A DNA stretch of 12,353 nt from Candidatus Omnitrophota bacterium (GCA_016783355.1 JADHWR010000034.1:1-12353), one strand, 5' to 3'; positions 5,995 through 12,105 are shown, numbered from the stretch's first letter. The notes: generated from the letters alone by a model not told the origin. Numbers and translations: made by a program.

Positions 5995-6925
5995 AATATA
6001 CCCCCTTGCAAATTAGTCTCGCCCTTCCCTCAAGCCAAACATCATCAAAACTACCATTCCTTGCTTCAAAATACACCCTTAAGAGTTCTCCAGAGCGAGT
6101 ATGGATATTGACTGAACTTCTATCAATAAGTAACAAGCGATAAACAATAAGCGCAGCGGCTACTGCACCAGTACCGCAGGCCAGGGTTTCGTCTTCCACG
6201 CCACGCTCATAGGTTCTTATTTTTATATTATTATCGTCCATAAATTCAACAAAGTCAACATTTGTTCCCGACGGTGCAAATCTTTTATGAAAACGAATGT
6301 ATCTGCCGATATTAATTACATCGATTTTATCAAGTCCTTCAACAAGGATTACTGCATGAGGCACACCGGTATTGATAAAATTTACCCTTAATGTTCGCTT
6401 ACCCCGCATAAAGCTATCTATTTCTTTGCGGGGCATGCTTATTTTTATCGGAAAATCCAGCCTGATGTCTTTAGGTTTTGTCATCTTAATTTTTACTTTA
6501 TCATTCTTAACATCTGCCTCCACTATCCCTGCTTTTGTTTTAATCCTCAGCCTTGCGCTTTGCGCCTTGATGGTTCGACCTTGTCCTTCGACAAGCTCAG
6601 GACTTCGCTCACCATCAATCCTGAGCGTAGTCGAAGGGTTGCGCTTTGCGCTTATCCAAAGTGCCACACACCTTGCTCCATTGCCACACATCTCTGGCTC
6701 AGAACCATCAGGATTAAAAATACGCATTGAGAGCTTTGCCTTTGGCGATTTACTTAAGAGAATTAACCCATCTGACCCTACTCCATATTTTCGATTACAG
6801 ATACGCCTCGCTAAATCTTTCAGATTTTGCCGCCCTGGCAGGCTAACAACTATAAAATCATTACCCGAAGCTTCCATTTTGGCAAAGACAATCTGTGTAA
6901 TCTTATTTTTAATCTGTGTAATCAC
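5987..6925 (-). CDS. dapF: Diaminopimelate epimerase with a palindromic-repeat insertion
   Basis: It interconverts LL- and meso-diaminopimelate. Both catalytic cysteines are present: Cys80 in M-C-G-N-G-A-R-C and Cys250 in A-C-G-T-G, with G-V-G-S-D-G-L-I, G-T-N-V-D-F-V and Y-E-R-G-V-E-D-E-T between or before them. The length of 312 exceeds the usual 275-285. The excess is mainly about 27 residues (roughly 96-122) between the first cysteine motif and the strand L-R-I-K-T-K-A-G, read through a palindromic repeat (6585-6637). The N terminus also carries a 7-codon near-duplication (I-T-Q-I-K-N-K / I-T-Q-I-V-F-A). It starts at GTG 6925, overlapping the lysA stop as GTGA; a start nearer to K-M-E-A-S-G-N-D would match the family better but no ATG/GTG/TTG is placed well. 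The insertion is in a surface position by inference, so activity is probably kept. Confidence 0.93.
   Translation of the reverse strand: MITQIKNKITQIVFAKMEASGNDFIVVSLPGRQNLKDLARRICNRKYGVGSDGLILLSKSPKAKLSMRIFNPDGSEPEMCGNGARCVALWISAKRNPSTTLRIDGERSPELVEGQGRTIKAQSARLRIKTKAGIVEADVKNDKVKIKMTKPKDIRLDFPIKISMPRKEIDSFMRGKRTLRVNFINTGVPHAVILVEGLDKIDVINIGRYIRFHKRFAPSGTNVDFVEFMDDNNIKIRTYERGVEDETLACGTGAVAAALIVYRLLLIDRSSVNIHTRSGELLRVYFEARNGSFDDVWLEGRARLICKGVYYV
6585..6637. repeat. Palindromic repeat inserted in frame in dapF
   Basis: A 53-bp near-perfect palindrome has ends CCTTCGAC and GTCGAAGG and inner arms AGCTCAGGA / TCCTGAGC. It reads on the minus strand as P-S-T-T-L-R-I-D-G-E-R-S-P-E-L-V-E-G (residues 97-114). 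An extra inverted pair (6567-6574 and 6611-6618) adds structure. A relative interrupts core repeat C at 12018-12083. I recognise the style (CCTTCGAC..CTCAGG) as a palindrome widespread in genomes of uncultured bacteria. Confidence 0.85.
6890..6923. repeat. Imperfect 21-bp tandem duplication at the start of dapF
   Basis: The 13-mer AATCTGTGTAATC (plus strand) occurs at 6890-6902 and 6911-6923, spaced 21 bp, that is seven codons. It encodes the repeated I-T-Q-I at the DapF N terminus and moves the start codon onto the lysA stop. Confidence 0.85.
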
Positions 6926-8205
6926 AACTTAGGAATTATCTCGTTTCTAATCAAATCTTGATATGTTTCCCTTTTTCTGATCAGATGTATTTTATTCTTT
7001 ACGACAATAACCTCGGCAGCCCTTGGCCGGGAATTATAATTACTGGCCATACTAAAACCATATGCCCCTGCGCCCATAATTGCAAGATAATCTCCTTCTT
7101 TTAATTCAGGCAGCCTCCTATTTTTAGCAAAGAAATCGCAGCTTTCGCATACAGGACCAACCACGTCATATTTTTGATTTTTTCCCGCCTCTGGGCGGGA
7201 GATTTTTGATGGTTGGCCTTTAGATTTTGATAGCGGCAAAATCTTATGATAGGCCCCATAAAGGGCGGGTCTGATTAAATCATTCATTCCGGCATCAACA
7301 ATAATAAAATTCTTGTAAGGAGTATGTTTTATATATATTATTTTCGTAACAAGAATCCCGGCGTTGCCGACAATAAACCTTCCTGGCTCCAAAATAATCT
7401 TAAGCTTGGTTCTCTTTAAAAAAGGCATCACCCTTCTTGCAAATTCCTCTGCTGTCTGAGGAGTTTCTTTATCATAAACTATCCCCAGACCCCCTCCAAT
7501 ATCTAAATGCTGAAGTGTTATGCCCGCCCCAGCCATATATTGGATAAAATTAAGAACTTTGCTAATTGCACGAACAAAAGGAGCGCCTGTTGTAATCTGC
7601 GAACCCAGATGGATATGTAAACCCTTAATCCTTAAGTTGGAAAAAGCATCCTGTTTTAAGAGAATCTCCTCTGCGCTATCAAAATCAACTCCGAATTTAT
7701 CTTCTGCTCTTGCTGTGCGAATATACCTATGCGTCTTTGTCTCTATATCTGGATTAACCCTGAGGGCAACAGATACTCTTTTTTTAAGGTCTTTGGCAAT
7801 TCTATTTATGGTCTCTAATTCTGAGTGTGATTCAATATTGAAAAAAAGGATTTCCTTCTCTATGGCCGCCCTAATCTCGTCTTCCCTCTTGCCCACTGAG
7901 GCATAAACAATTTTCTTAGAGGGGCAACCTGCTTTTAAAGCACGGTATAGCTCCCCGCCTGAGACAATATCTAATCCAGCGCCTTTATCGACAAGAAGCT
8001 TGAGTATGGCGAGATTCGAATTTGCTTTTACCGAGAAACAAATAAGCGGTTTTATCTCCCGAAAGGCAGCCTTTAGTTTAAGATAGTGCTCAATGATAGT
8101 TTTGGAACTATAGATATAAAAGGGGGTTTTAAAGTGGCGGGCTAAATCCTCTACCCTTACCTGTTCGCAATAAAGATTCTTGTCTCGATAGACAAAGTCA
8201 TGCAT
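6922..8205 (-). CDS. lysA: Diaminopimelate decarboxylase
   Basis: It decarboxylates meso-diaminopimelate to L-lysine; PLP enzyme of the alanine racemase fold. The 427-residue protein shows the PLP lysine in F-S-V-K-A-N-S-N (Lys60), S-G-G-E-L (82-86), H-L-G-S-Q-I (199-204), the phosphate-binding G-G-G-L-G-I (237-242), E-P-G-R (273-276), G-P-V-C-E-S (350-355, active-site Cys353) and G-A-Y-G-F (380-384, substrate Tyr382). Its ATG overlaps the argH stop by one base (TAATG), so translation is probably coupled. It lies between arginine genes and dapF, which makes its substrate. A short GC-rich hairpin (7183-7200) encodes S-R-P-E-A-G-K just before G-P-V-C-E-S, making that loop a little longer than I expect. 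Confidence 0.96.
   Translation of the reverse strand: MHDFVYRDKNLYCEQVRVEDLARHFKTPFYIYSSKTIIEHYLKLKAAFREIKPLICFSVKANSNLAILKLLVDKGAGLDIVSGGELYRALKAGCPSKKIVYASVGKREDEIRAAIEKEILFFNIESHSELETINRIAKDLKKRVSVALRVNPDIETKTHRYIRTARAEDKFGVDFDSAEEILLKQDAFSNLRIKGLHIHLGSQITTGAPFVRAISKVLNFIQYMAGAGITLQHLDIGGGLGIVYDKETPQTAEEFARRVMPFLKRTKLKIILEPGRFIVGNAGILVTKIIYIKHTPYKNFIIVDAGMNDLIRPALYGAYHKILPLSKSKGQPSKISRPEAGKNQKYDVVGPVCESCDFFAKNRRLPELKEGDYLAIMGAGAYGFSMASNYNSRPRAAEVIVVKNKIHLIRKRETYQDLIRNEIIPKL
7183..7200. repeat. Small GC-rich hairpin within lysA
   Basis: TCCCGCC (7183-7189) and GGCGGGA (7194-7200) form a perfect 7-bp stem with a 4-nt loop, flanked by A/T-rich sequence. It codes for S-R-P-E-A-G-K in a loop of LysA before the G-P-V-C-E-S motif. 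It stands out from the surrounding composition and could be another small palindrome insertion. Confidence 0.55.
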
Positions 8206-8207
8206 TA
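8203..8207 (-). other. argH/lysA stop-start overlap TAATG
   Basis: The argH TAA (8207-8205) shares its last A with the lysA ATG (8205-8203). With no strong separate ribosome site, LysA translation probably depends on termination-reinitiation after ArgH, physically linking the arginine and lysine parts of the block. Confidence 0.8.
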
Positions 8208-9509
8208 AATTACCATGAGCCCTGGATTCATAAATTTTGCGATAACCTGCTTTGTTAAATAAGGAGAAAATTTCTTTAATTGTTCCGTGGGCATATCCTT
8301 TATCTTTATAAAGTTAGTTTGCGAGTATCTGATTAGCCTTCCGATAATTGTATGCGCATCCTTAAAGGCGACTCCTTTCTTAACCAGGTATTCAGCCAGA
8401 AATGTTGCGTATAATGATTCATCCTTAAGTTGTTTTTCAATACTCTTCTTTTTGAATTTTATTGACCTGAACAGCTTAACGAGAATCTTAACTTGCTCCT
8501 TTGTGAGGTCAATTGAGCTAAAAAGTGGCTCTTTGTCCAGCTGTAAATCTCGATTATAACCCAAAGGCATACCCTTCATCATCACTAAAACTGATACAAG
8601 ATTGCCATAGAGTCTGCCTGTATTTCCCCTGATTAATTCCAGAACATCGCAATTTTTCTTCTGCGGCATAAAGGAACTGCCTGTACAAAATCTCTCATCA
8701 ATCTCAATAAAATCAAATTCAGAAGTTGACCACATAATAAAATCCTCAGCCATTCGCGAAAGGTGCATACCTAAAATTGCTAATATAGATAATATCTCAA
8801 TTACAAAATCCCGTTCAGAAACAGCATCCACAAGATTTTTGGCAACACCAGAGAAGCCTAATGCTTTTGCAGTATAATTTCTATCTATCGGCAAGGTCGT
8901 TCCAATTAGTGCGCAAGCACCCAAAGGTAAAATATTTATCCGCTTATAAACCTCCTTTAGCCTCTGCCTGTCCCTTTTGAACATCTGGCAATACGCCCCA
9001 AGATACTGACTTAATCTCAGGGGTATGGCATGCTGCATATGGGTATAGCCGGGAATAATTGTTTTCTTATGGTTACCTGCCAACTTTAAAAGTGAAGTTT
9101 CTAAATCTTTAATCTTTAATCCCAAATTATTAACTTCGTTTTTACAGTACATCCTTGTATCCAAAGATACTTGGTCATTTCTGCTACGCGCCGTATGGAG
9201 CAACTCTCCATCTTTGCCAATCTTCTTCCTTAGTAGATTCACGATATTAGTATGAATATCCTCACAGTCTTTATCAAATTTAATCTTGCCCTTTTCTAAA
9301 TCCTGCAAAATTGAATTTAGGCCACGGGTAATCGCTTGAGCTGCAACCGAAGGAATAATCTTTGTCCTGGCCAACATCTGAGTATGAGCAATGCTGCCCA
9401 GAATATCATAACGGGCAAGCCTCTGATCAAAATCTATGCTTGAGAGAAATCTCTCCACATCCGCATCTGTTTTTTTTGCAAATCTTCCGCCCCACATCTT
9501 CTTTGCCAT
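8205..9509 (-). CDS. argH: Argininosuccinate lyase, short C terminus and altered signature loop
   Basis: It cleaves argininosuccinate to arginine and fumarate, the last step of arginine synthesis. The protein has 434 residues against a usual 455-470. Fumarase/aspartase-superfamily motifs are present: M-W-G-G-R-F (5-10), D-E-D-I-H-type segment D-C-E-D-I-H (81-86), H-T-A-R-S-R-N-D-Q-V (105-114), G-Y-T-H-M-Q-H-A (154-161) and the catalytic loop G-S-S-F-M-P-Q-K-K-N-C-D (277-288). In that loop the usual G-S-S-I-M-P-Q-K-K-N-P-D has Phe for Ile and Cys for Pro. The end M-N-P-G-L-M-V-I stops where most members have a conserved G-G-T-A segment and about 20 more residues; the TAA overlaps lysA. A strong AAGGAG (9522-9517) sits 7 nt before the ATG, following a 182-nt repeat-rich spacer after argG. 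Confidence 0.94.
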   Translation of the reverse strand: MAKKMWGGRFAKKTDADVERFLSSIDFDQRLARYDILGSIAHTQMLARTKIIPSVAAQAITRGLNSILQDLEKGKIKFDKDCEDIHTNIVNLLRKKIGKDGELLHTARSRNDQVSLDTRMYCKNEVNNLGLKIKDLETSLLKLAGNHKKTIIPGYTHMQHAIPLRLSQYLGAYCQMFKRDRQRLKEVYKRINILPLGACALIGTTLPIDRNYTAKALGFSGVAKNLVDAVSERDFVIEILSILAILGMHLSRMAEDFIMWSTSEFDFIEIDERFCTGSSFMPQKKNCDVLELIRGNTGRLYGNLVSVLVMMKGMPLGYNRDLQLDKEPLFSSIDLTKEQVKILVKLFRSIKFKKKSIEKQLKDESLYATFLAEYLVKKGVAFKDAHTIIGRLIRYSQTNFIKIKDMPTEQLKKFSPYLTKQVIAKFMNPGLMVI

Positions 9510-9516
9510 AGTAGAA

Positions 9517-9522
9517 CTCCTT
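9517..9522 (-). promoter_or_regulatory. Ribosome binding site of argH
   Basis: AAGGAG with a 7-nt spacer before ATG 9509. It gives argH an independent translation start after the long spacer separating it from argG, in contrast to the coupled starts of lysA, dapF and dapL. Confidence 0.85.
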
Positions 9523-9524
9523 AG

Positions 9525-9690
9525 AGCGTAAAGTGTAAAGCGTAAGACTAAAGTGTAAAGTTCAAAGTTTTTAAGAAAGTTTTAAGTTTTACACTTCAAC
9601 TTTGCGCTTTACGCTTTTCGCCTTTCGCCTTTCGCTTCAATTTTGCGCCTTTCGCTTCAATTTTGCGCCTTTCGCCTTTCGCTTCAATAT
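9525..9690. repeat. Repeat tract of GTAAAGCG-like units between argG and argH
   Basis: The whole argG-argH spacer is built of short related units. On the plus strand 9525-9560 reads GCGTAAAG/TGTAAAG-type heptads. After an inverted pair (AAGTGTAAA 9551-9559, TTTACACTT 9588-9596) the second half reads CTTTCGC-type units. It includes a perfect tandem 20-mer, TTCGCTTCAATTTTGCGCCT, at 9631-9650 and 9651-9670. On the transcribed strand it alternates GCGAAAGG, GCGTAAAG and GTGTAAAA, so the RNA is purine-rich at first and then can fold back. Similar units flank argG's other end (10868-10925). I see no promoter or terminator that convinces me. Confidence 0.8.
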
Positions 9691-9691
9691 G

Positions 9692-10867
9692 TCATTTTTG
9701 ATGACGATAGGGCATTGCCCATAACTCAATAAAGCCCTTGGCCCACTCCTGGTTAAAGATATCCCCTTTGCCGTAAGTGGACATCTTTTTGTCATATCGC
9801 GAATAAGGCGACTGGCGCCCAGTAACAATACAGTTGCCCTTGGATAATCTCATCTTAACTTTTCCGCTGAGCTTGGCTTGTGTATAATCTATGAATTTAT
9901 CCAGCGCCCCCCTTAAAGGAGAAAACCATAAGCCATAATAAACCAATTCAGAATACTTAAGGCTAACCATCTCCTTAAAATGGTGCGTTTCTCGGTCAAG
10001 GACAAGACTTTCTAATTCTTTATGTGCGATATGTAAAATTGTCGCTGCTGGTGCCTCATATATTTCACGGGATTTTATACCAACGAGTCTGTTCTCGACT
10101 GAATCGGCTCTACCTACCCCATAAAGACCCCCAACATTATTTAGCTCTTTAATCAAATCCACTAACTTATAGGATTTACCGTTTATCTTTCGAGGGATAC
10201 CTCCGACAAAACCAATCTCGATATACCGGCCAAAGCTTGAATGAACTGCGGAGGATTTCGTTATCTGATAAATATTTTCAGGAGGCTCAACATCCAAATC
10301 CTCTAAAATCCCTGCTTCAATACTTACTCCCCAGATATTGCGATCAATGCTATATGGCCTCTCCCTCGTTACCTCAATGGGCAAATTGAATCTTTTTGCG
10401 TATTTTATCTCCTCATCCCGTGATTTAAATTCCCATTCTCTTACCGGCGCAATAATTTCTAAGTCCGGGTCTAATGTCTTAAGCGCTACCTCAAAACGCA
10501 CCTGGTCATTACCCTTGCCTGTGCAACCGTGAGCAACAGCCTTTGCCCTTTCCTTATGGGCAATCTCTGCCATATACCTGGCAATCAAAGGCCTTCCCAA
10601 TGCCGTTGATAATAAATATTTACCTTCATAAATCGCATTTGCTTTTAAGGCAGGCAGAATATAATGTTTTGCAAATTCATCTTTAAGGTCGACAACATAA
10701 ATCTTTGCTGCACCGCAGCTTTTCGCCCGTGCTTCTATTTGCGAAAAATCTACATCTTGGCCAAGGTCGGCAATAAAACAAATAACAGAAAACTTTTTTT
10801 CTTTTAACCAATGGAGGGCACATGTTGTATCTAAACCGCCGGAATACGCTAAGATTACCTTTTTCAT
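9692..10867 (-). CDS. argG: Argininosuccinate synthase
   Basis: It joins citrulline and aspartate with ATP to argininosuccinate. From ATG 10867 it has 391 residues, typical for the family. The N-type ATP pyrophosphatase P-loop A-Y-S-G-G-L-D-T-T is at residues 7-15. The second signature G-C-T-G-K-G-N-D-Q-V-R-F-E is at 114-126, and A-P-V-R-E-W and S-I-D-R-N-I-W-G follow in the expected order. An upstream in-frame GTG (10891) would add eight residues (with K-S-E-K-R-K) read from a repeat tract, so I reject it. No classic Shine-Dalgarno precedes the ATG, only GAAAAG-type purine repeats. It is 25 nt after argF and 182 nt before argH. Repeat tracts of the same type lie on both sides, suggesting argG was framed by repeat expansion. 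Confidence 0.97.
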   Translation of the reverse strand: MKKVILAYSGGLDTTCALHWLKEKKFSVICFIADLGQDVDFSQIEARAKSCGAAKIYVVDLKDEFAKHYILPALKANAIYEGKYLLSTALGRPLIARYMAEIAHKERAKAVAHGCTGKGNDQVRFEVALKTLDPDLEIIAPVREWEFKSRDEEIKYAKRFNLPIEVTRERPYSIDRNIWGVSIEAGILEDLDVEPPENIYQITKSSAVHSSFGRYIEIGFVGGIPRKINGKSYKLVDLIKELNNVGGLYGVGRADSVENRLVGIKSREIYEAPAATILHIAHKELESLVLDRETHHFKEMVSLKYSELVYYGLWFSPLRGALDKFIDYTQAKLSGKVKMRLSKGNCIVTGRQSPYSRYDKKMSTYGKGDIFNQEWAKGFIELWAMPYRHQK

Positions 10868-10925
10868 AACTTTTCGCTTTTCACTTTTCACTTTACGCTT
10901 TTAACCTTTCGCTTTTCACTTTTAA
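10868..10925. repeat. CTTTTCGC/CTTTTCAC repeat tract at the argF-argG junction
   Basis: About eight short units alternate CTTTTCGC, CTTTTCAC, CTTTACGC and CTTTCGC on the plus strand. On the mRNA this gives purine-rich GCGAAAAG and GTGAAAAG runs. The tract encodes the last residues of ArgF (K-V-K-S-E-R-L-K-A), its stop codon and the whole argG leader, replacing a normal Shine-Dalgarno. Confidence 0.8.
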
Positions 10926-11837
10926 TAACAGTTGCATTAATATGGCTTTTTGCACATGAAGCCGGTTCTCTGCCTGGTCAAAGACTATAGAATTTGGGCT
11001 TTCCATAACCCCATCAGTTATCTCTTCGCCATGATGCGCCGGCAGACAGTGCATAATTAGACATTTTCTTTTGGCGAAAGAAAGAAGCTTCTTATTTAGC
11101 TGGAAATTCTTAAAATATCTTTTTCTTTGTGCTGCTTCTTTTTCACGCCCCATGGAAGTCCAGACATCTGTATAGACTATGTCTGCGCCTTTTACTGCAT
11201 CGCAGGCTTCTTCAAACAGCACTAAATTGGTCTTTGATTTTTTGGCAAATGACTTTGATTCTTGTAGAATCCCTGGCGACGGAGAATAAATCCTGGGAGT
11301 GGCGATGTTCAAATTAAGTCCGACTTTTGAACAGCCATAAAGCAAAGAGTGGCAGATATTATTTCCGTCTCCGACATAGACTAAAGTAATACGCTTAAAT
11401 TTGCCAAATTTCTCCTTTATGGTAAACAAATCAGAGATTATCTGGCAAGGATGCAACAAATCCGATAAGCCATTAATAAGAGGAACAGAGGCTGAACCTG
11501 CCATCTCCAGTATGGTTTTATGAGAAAAGGTGCGCAGAACAATCCCATCCACATAGCGGCTAAGAGTCTTTGCTGCATCTTTGGTTGACTCGCGCACACC
11601 CAGACCTAAGCCCTCGGGACCCAAATATATGGAATTGCCACCTAATTGATACATTCCTACTTGAAACGATACTTGCGTGCGATTAGACGGCTTCTCAAAA
11701 ACCAGAGCCAGGGTTTTACCCTTTAGCGCCTGGTTAAATTTATGGGGCTGTTTCTTCACTTTACCTGCCAGGGTAAAAATTCCCCCTAAATCCCTCACGT
11801 TTAAATCCCTTATTGAAACTAAATCCTTTTTCAACAT
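10893..11837 (-). CDS. argF: Ornithine carbamoyltransferase
   Basis: It transfers the carbamoyl group from carbamoyl phosphate to ornithine, giving citrulline. The 314-residue protein has the family layout: carbamoyl-phosphate loop F-E-K-P-S-N-R-T-Q-V-S-F (47-58), H-P-C-Q (129-132), Y-V-G-D-G-N-N (154-160), D-V-W-T-S-M-G in the ornithine domain, and H-C-L-P-A (263-267, reactive Cys264). The loop reads S-N-R-T-Q where S-T-R-T-R is most common; the carbamoyl-phosphate-binding first Arg is kept and the second is Gln. The H-C-L-P motif supports ornithine rather than aspartate transcarbamoylase. The last nine residues come from a simple repeat tract. The ATG at 11837 has no good ribosome site; a TATAAT lies only 8 nt upstream, leaving a leaderless or repeat-disrupted start possible. 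It is the first gene of the visible block. Confidence 0.94.
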   Translation of the reverse strand: MLKKDLVSIRDLNVRDLGGIFTLAGKVKKQPHKFNQALKGKTLALVFEKPSNRTQVSFQVGMYQLGGNSIYLGPEGLGLGVRESTKDAAKTLSRYVDGIVLRTFSHKTILEMAGSASVPLINGLSDLLHPCQIISDLFTIKEKFGKFKRITLVYVGDGNNICHSLLYGCSKVGLNLNIATPRIYSPSPGILQESKSFAKKSKTNLVLFEEACDAVKGADIVYTDVWTSMGREKEAAQRKRYFKNFQLNKKLLSFAKRKCLIMHCLPAHHGEEITDGVMESPNSIVFDQAENRLHVQKAILMQLLLKVKSERLKA

Positions 11838-11844
11838 GTTTATT

Positions 11845-11850
11845 ATTATA
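11845..11850 (-). promoter_or_regulatory. Possible -10 box just upstream of argF
   Basis: Minus-strand TATAAT ends 8 nt before the argF ATG. No recognisable TTGACA lies 16-18 bp further upstream. If real it would give an almost leaderless argF transcript. The surroundings are simply A/T-rich, so this is weak. Confidence 0.25.
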
Positions 11851-11893
11851 AAATTTCTATACTACTCCCCGTTAAGTATCTAATGCAGTGTGT

Positions 11894-11919
11894 ATAATTC
11901 AAAATAGAATGAAAGTTTT
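11894..11919 (+). repeat. Conserved left-end segment of repeat copy C
   Basis: These 26 bp, beginning ATAATTCAAAATAGAATG, match the left end of the MITE-like element (1278-1308, which has a short extra stretch) and recur with three mismatches at 12135-12160. The bases just before (TAATGCAGTGTGTATAATTC) match the terminal inverted repeat of the element at 1257-1284. So copy C has the same left end, while its right end is not visible in the window. Confidence 0.7.
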
Positions 11920-11922
11920 CTG

Positions 11923-12105
11923 AGCGGGTCCTGTCTCGGCAGAGCCCAAAATTGTCCTCGCTCAAGGGGAAGCCTCGATAGGGTATAATTCGCTGCGGGC
12001 TATTTTGGGCCGCCCACCCATTCGACAAGCTCAGGGTTGGCACTGAGTCCCTCGACTTCGCTCGGGATAAACTCCGTCGAAGTGCCCACTGCCTCGCCAC
12101 CCGCT
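11923..12105 (+). repeat. Core structured repeat, copy C, interrupted
   Basis: It begins AGCGGGT and ends ACCCGCT like copy B, and matches copies A and B throughout except for an extra 72 bp after the ATTTTGGGC arm. Without that insert it is 111 bp. It lies in the gene-free stretch upstream of argF (11838-12353), which I find to hold only repeats: this core, a 23-bp unit, a second left-end-like segment and nested palindromes. Confidence 0.85.
12018..12083. mobile_element. Palindromic insertion inside repeat copy C with 6-bp flanking duplication
   Basis: A 66-bp segment with ends of the TTCGACAAGCTCAGG / CCGTCGAAG type interrupts copy C. GCCCAC lies immediately on both sides (12012-12017 and 12084-12089), while copies A and B contain GCCCAC once at this place. 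That is the pattern of insertion with a 6-bp target duplication. The segment is related to the palindrome in dapF (6585-6637). Confidence 0.75.

Noticed and set aside
6553..6651. A perfect 13-bp direct repeat (TTGCGCTTTGCGC at 6553-6565 and 6639-6651) flanking the dapF palindrome, as a target-site duplication
   Set aside because: Removing 86 bp by this repeat shifts the frame and soon gives a stop, so it does not reconstruct an intact dapF. The motif also resembles the simple repeats elsewhere in the window, so the match may not mark insertion ends.
6372..6932. 186-codon plus-strand frame opposite dapF
   Set aside because: It is a shadow of dapF. The Ser/Thr-rich part is the other strand of the palindromic repeat.
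7170..7210. ATTTTTGAT direct repeat around the lysA hairpin as a target duplication
   Set aside because: The 32-bp spacing is not a multiple of three, and excision would create a premature stop. The repeat is A/T-rich and could be chance.
9637..9828. 63-codon minus-strand frame overlapping the end of argG
   Set aside because: It lies in another frame of argG and continues into the repeat tract. No ribosome site or family resemblance.
10868..10891. GTG start at 10891 for argG
   Set aside because: The extra eight residues come from a repeat tract and do not match the family, which begins M-K-K-V-I-L-A-Y-S-G-G at the ATG 10867.
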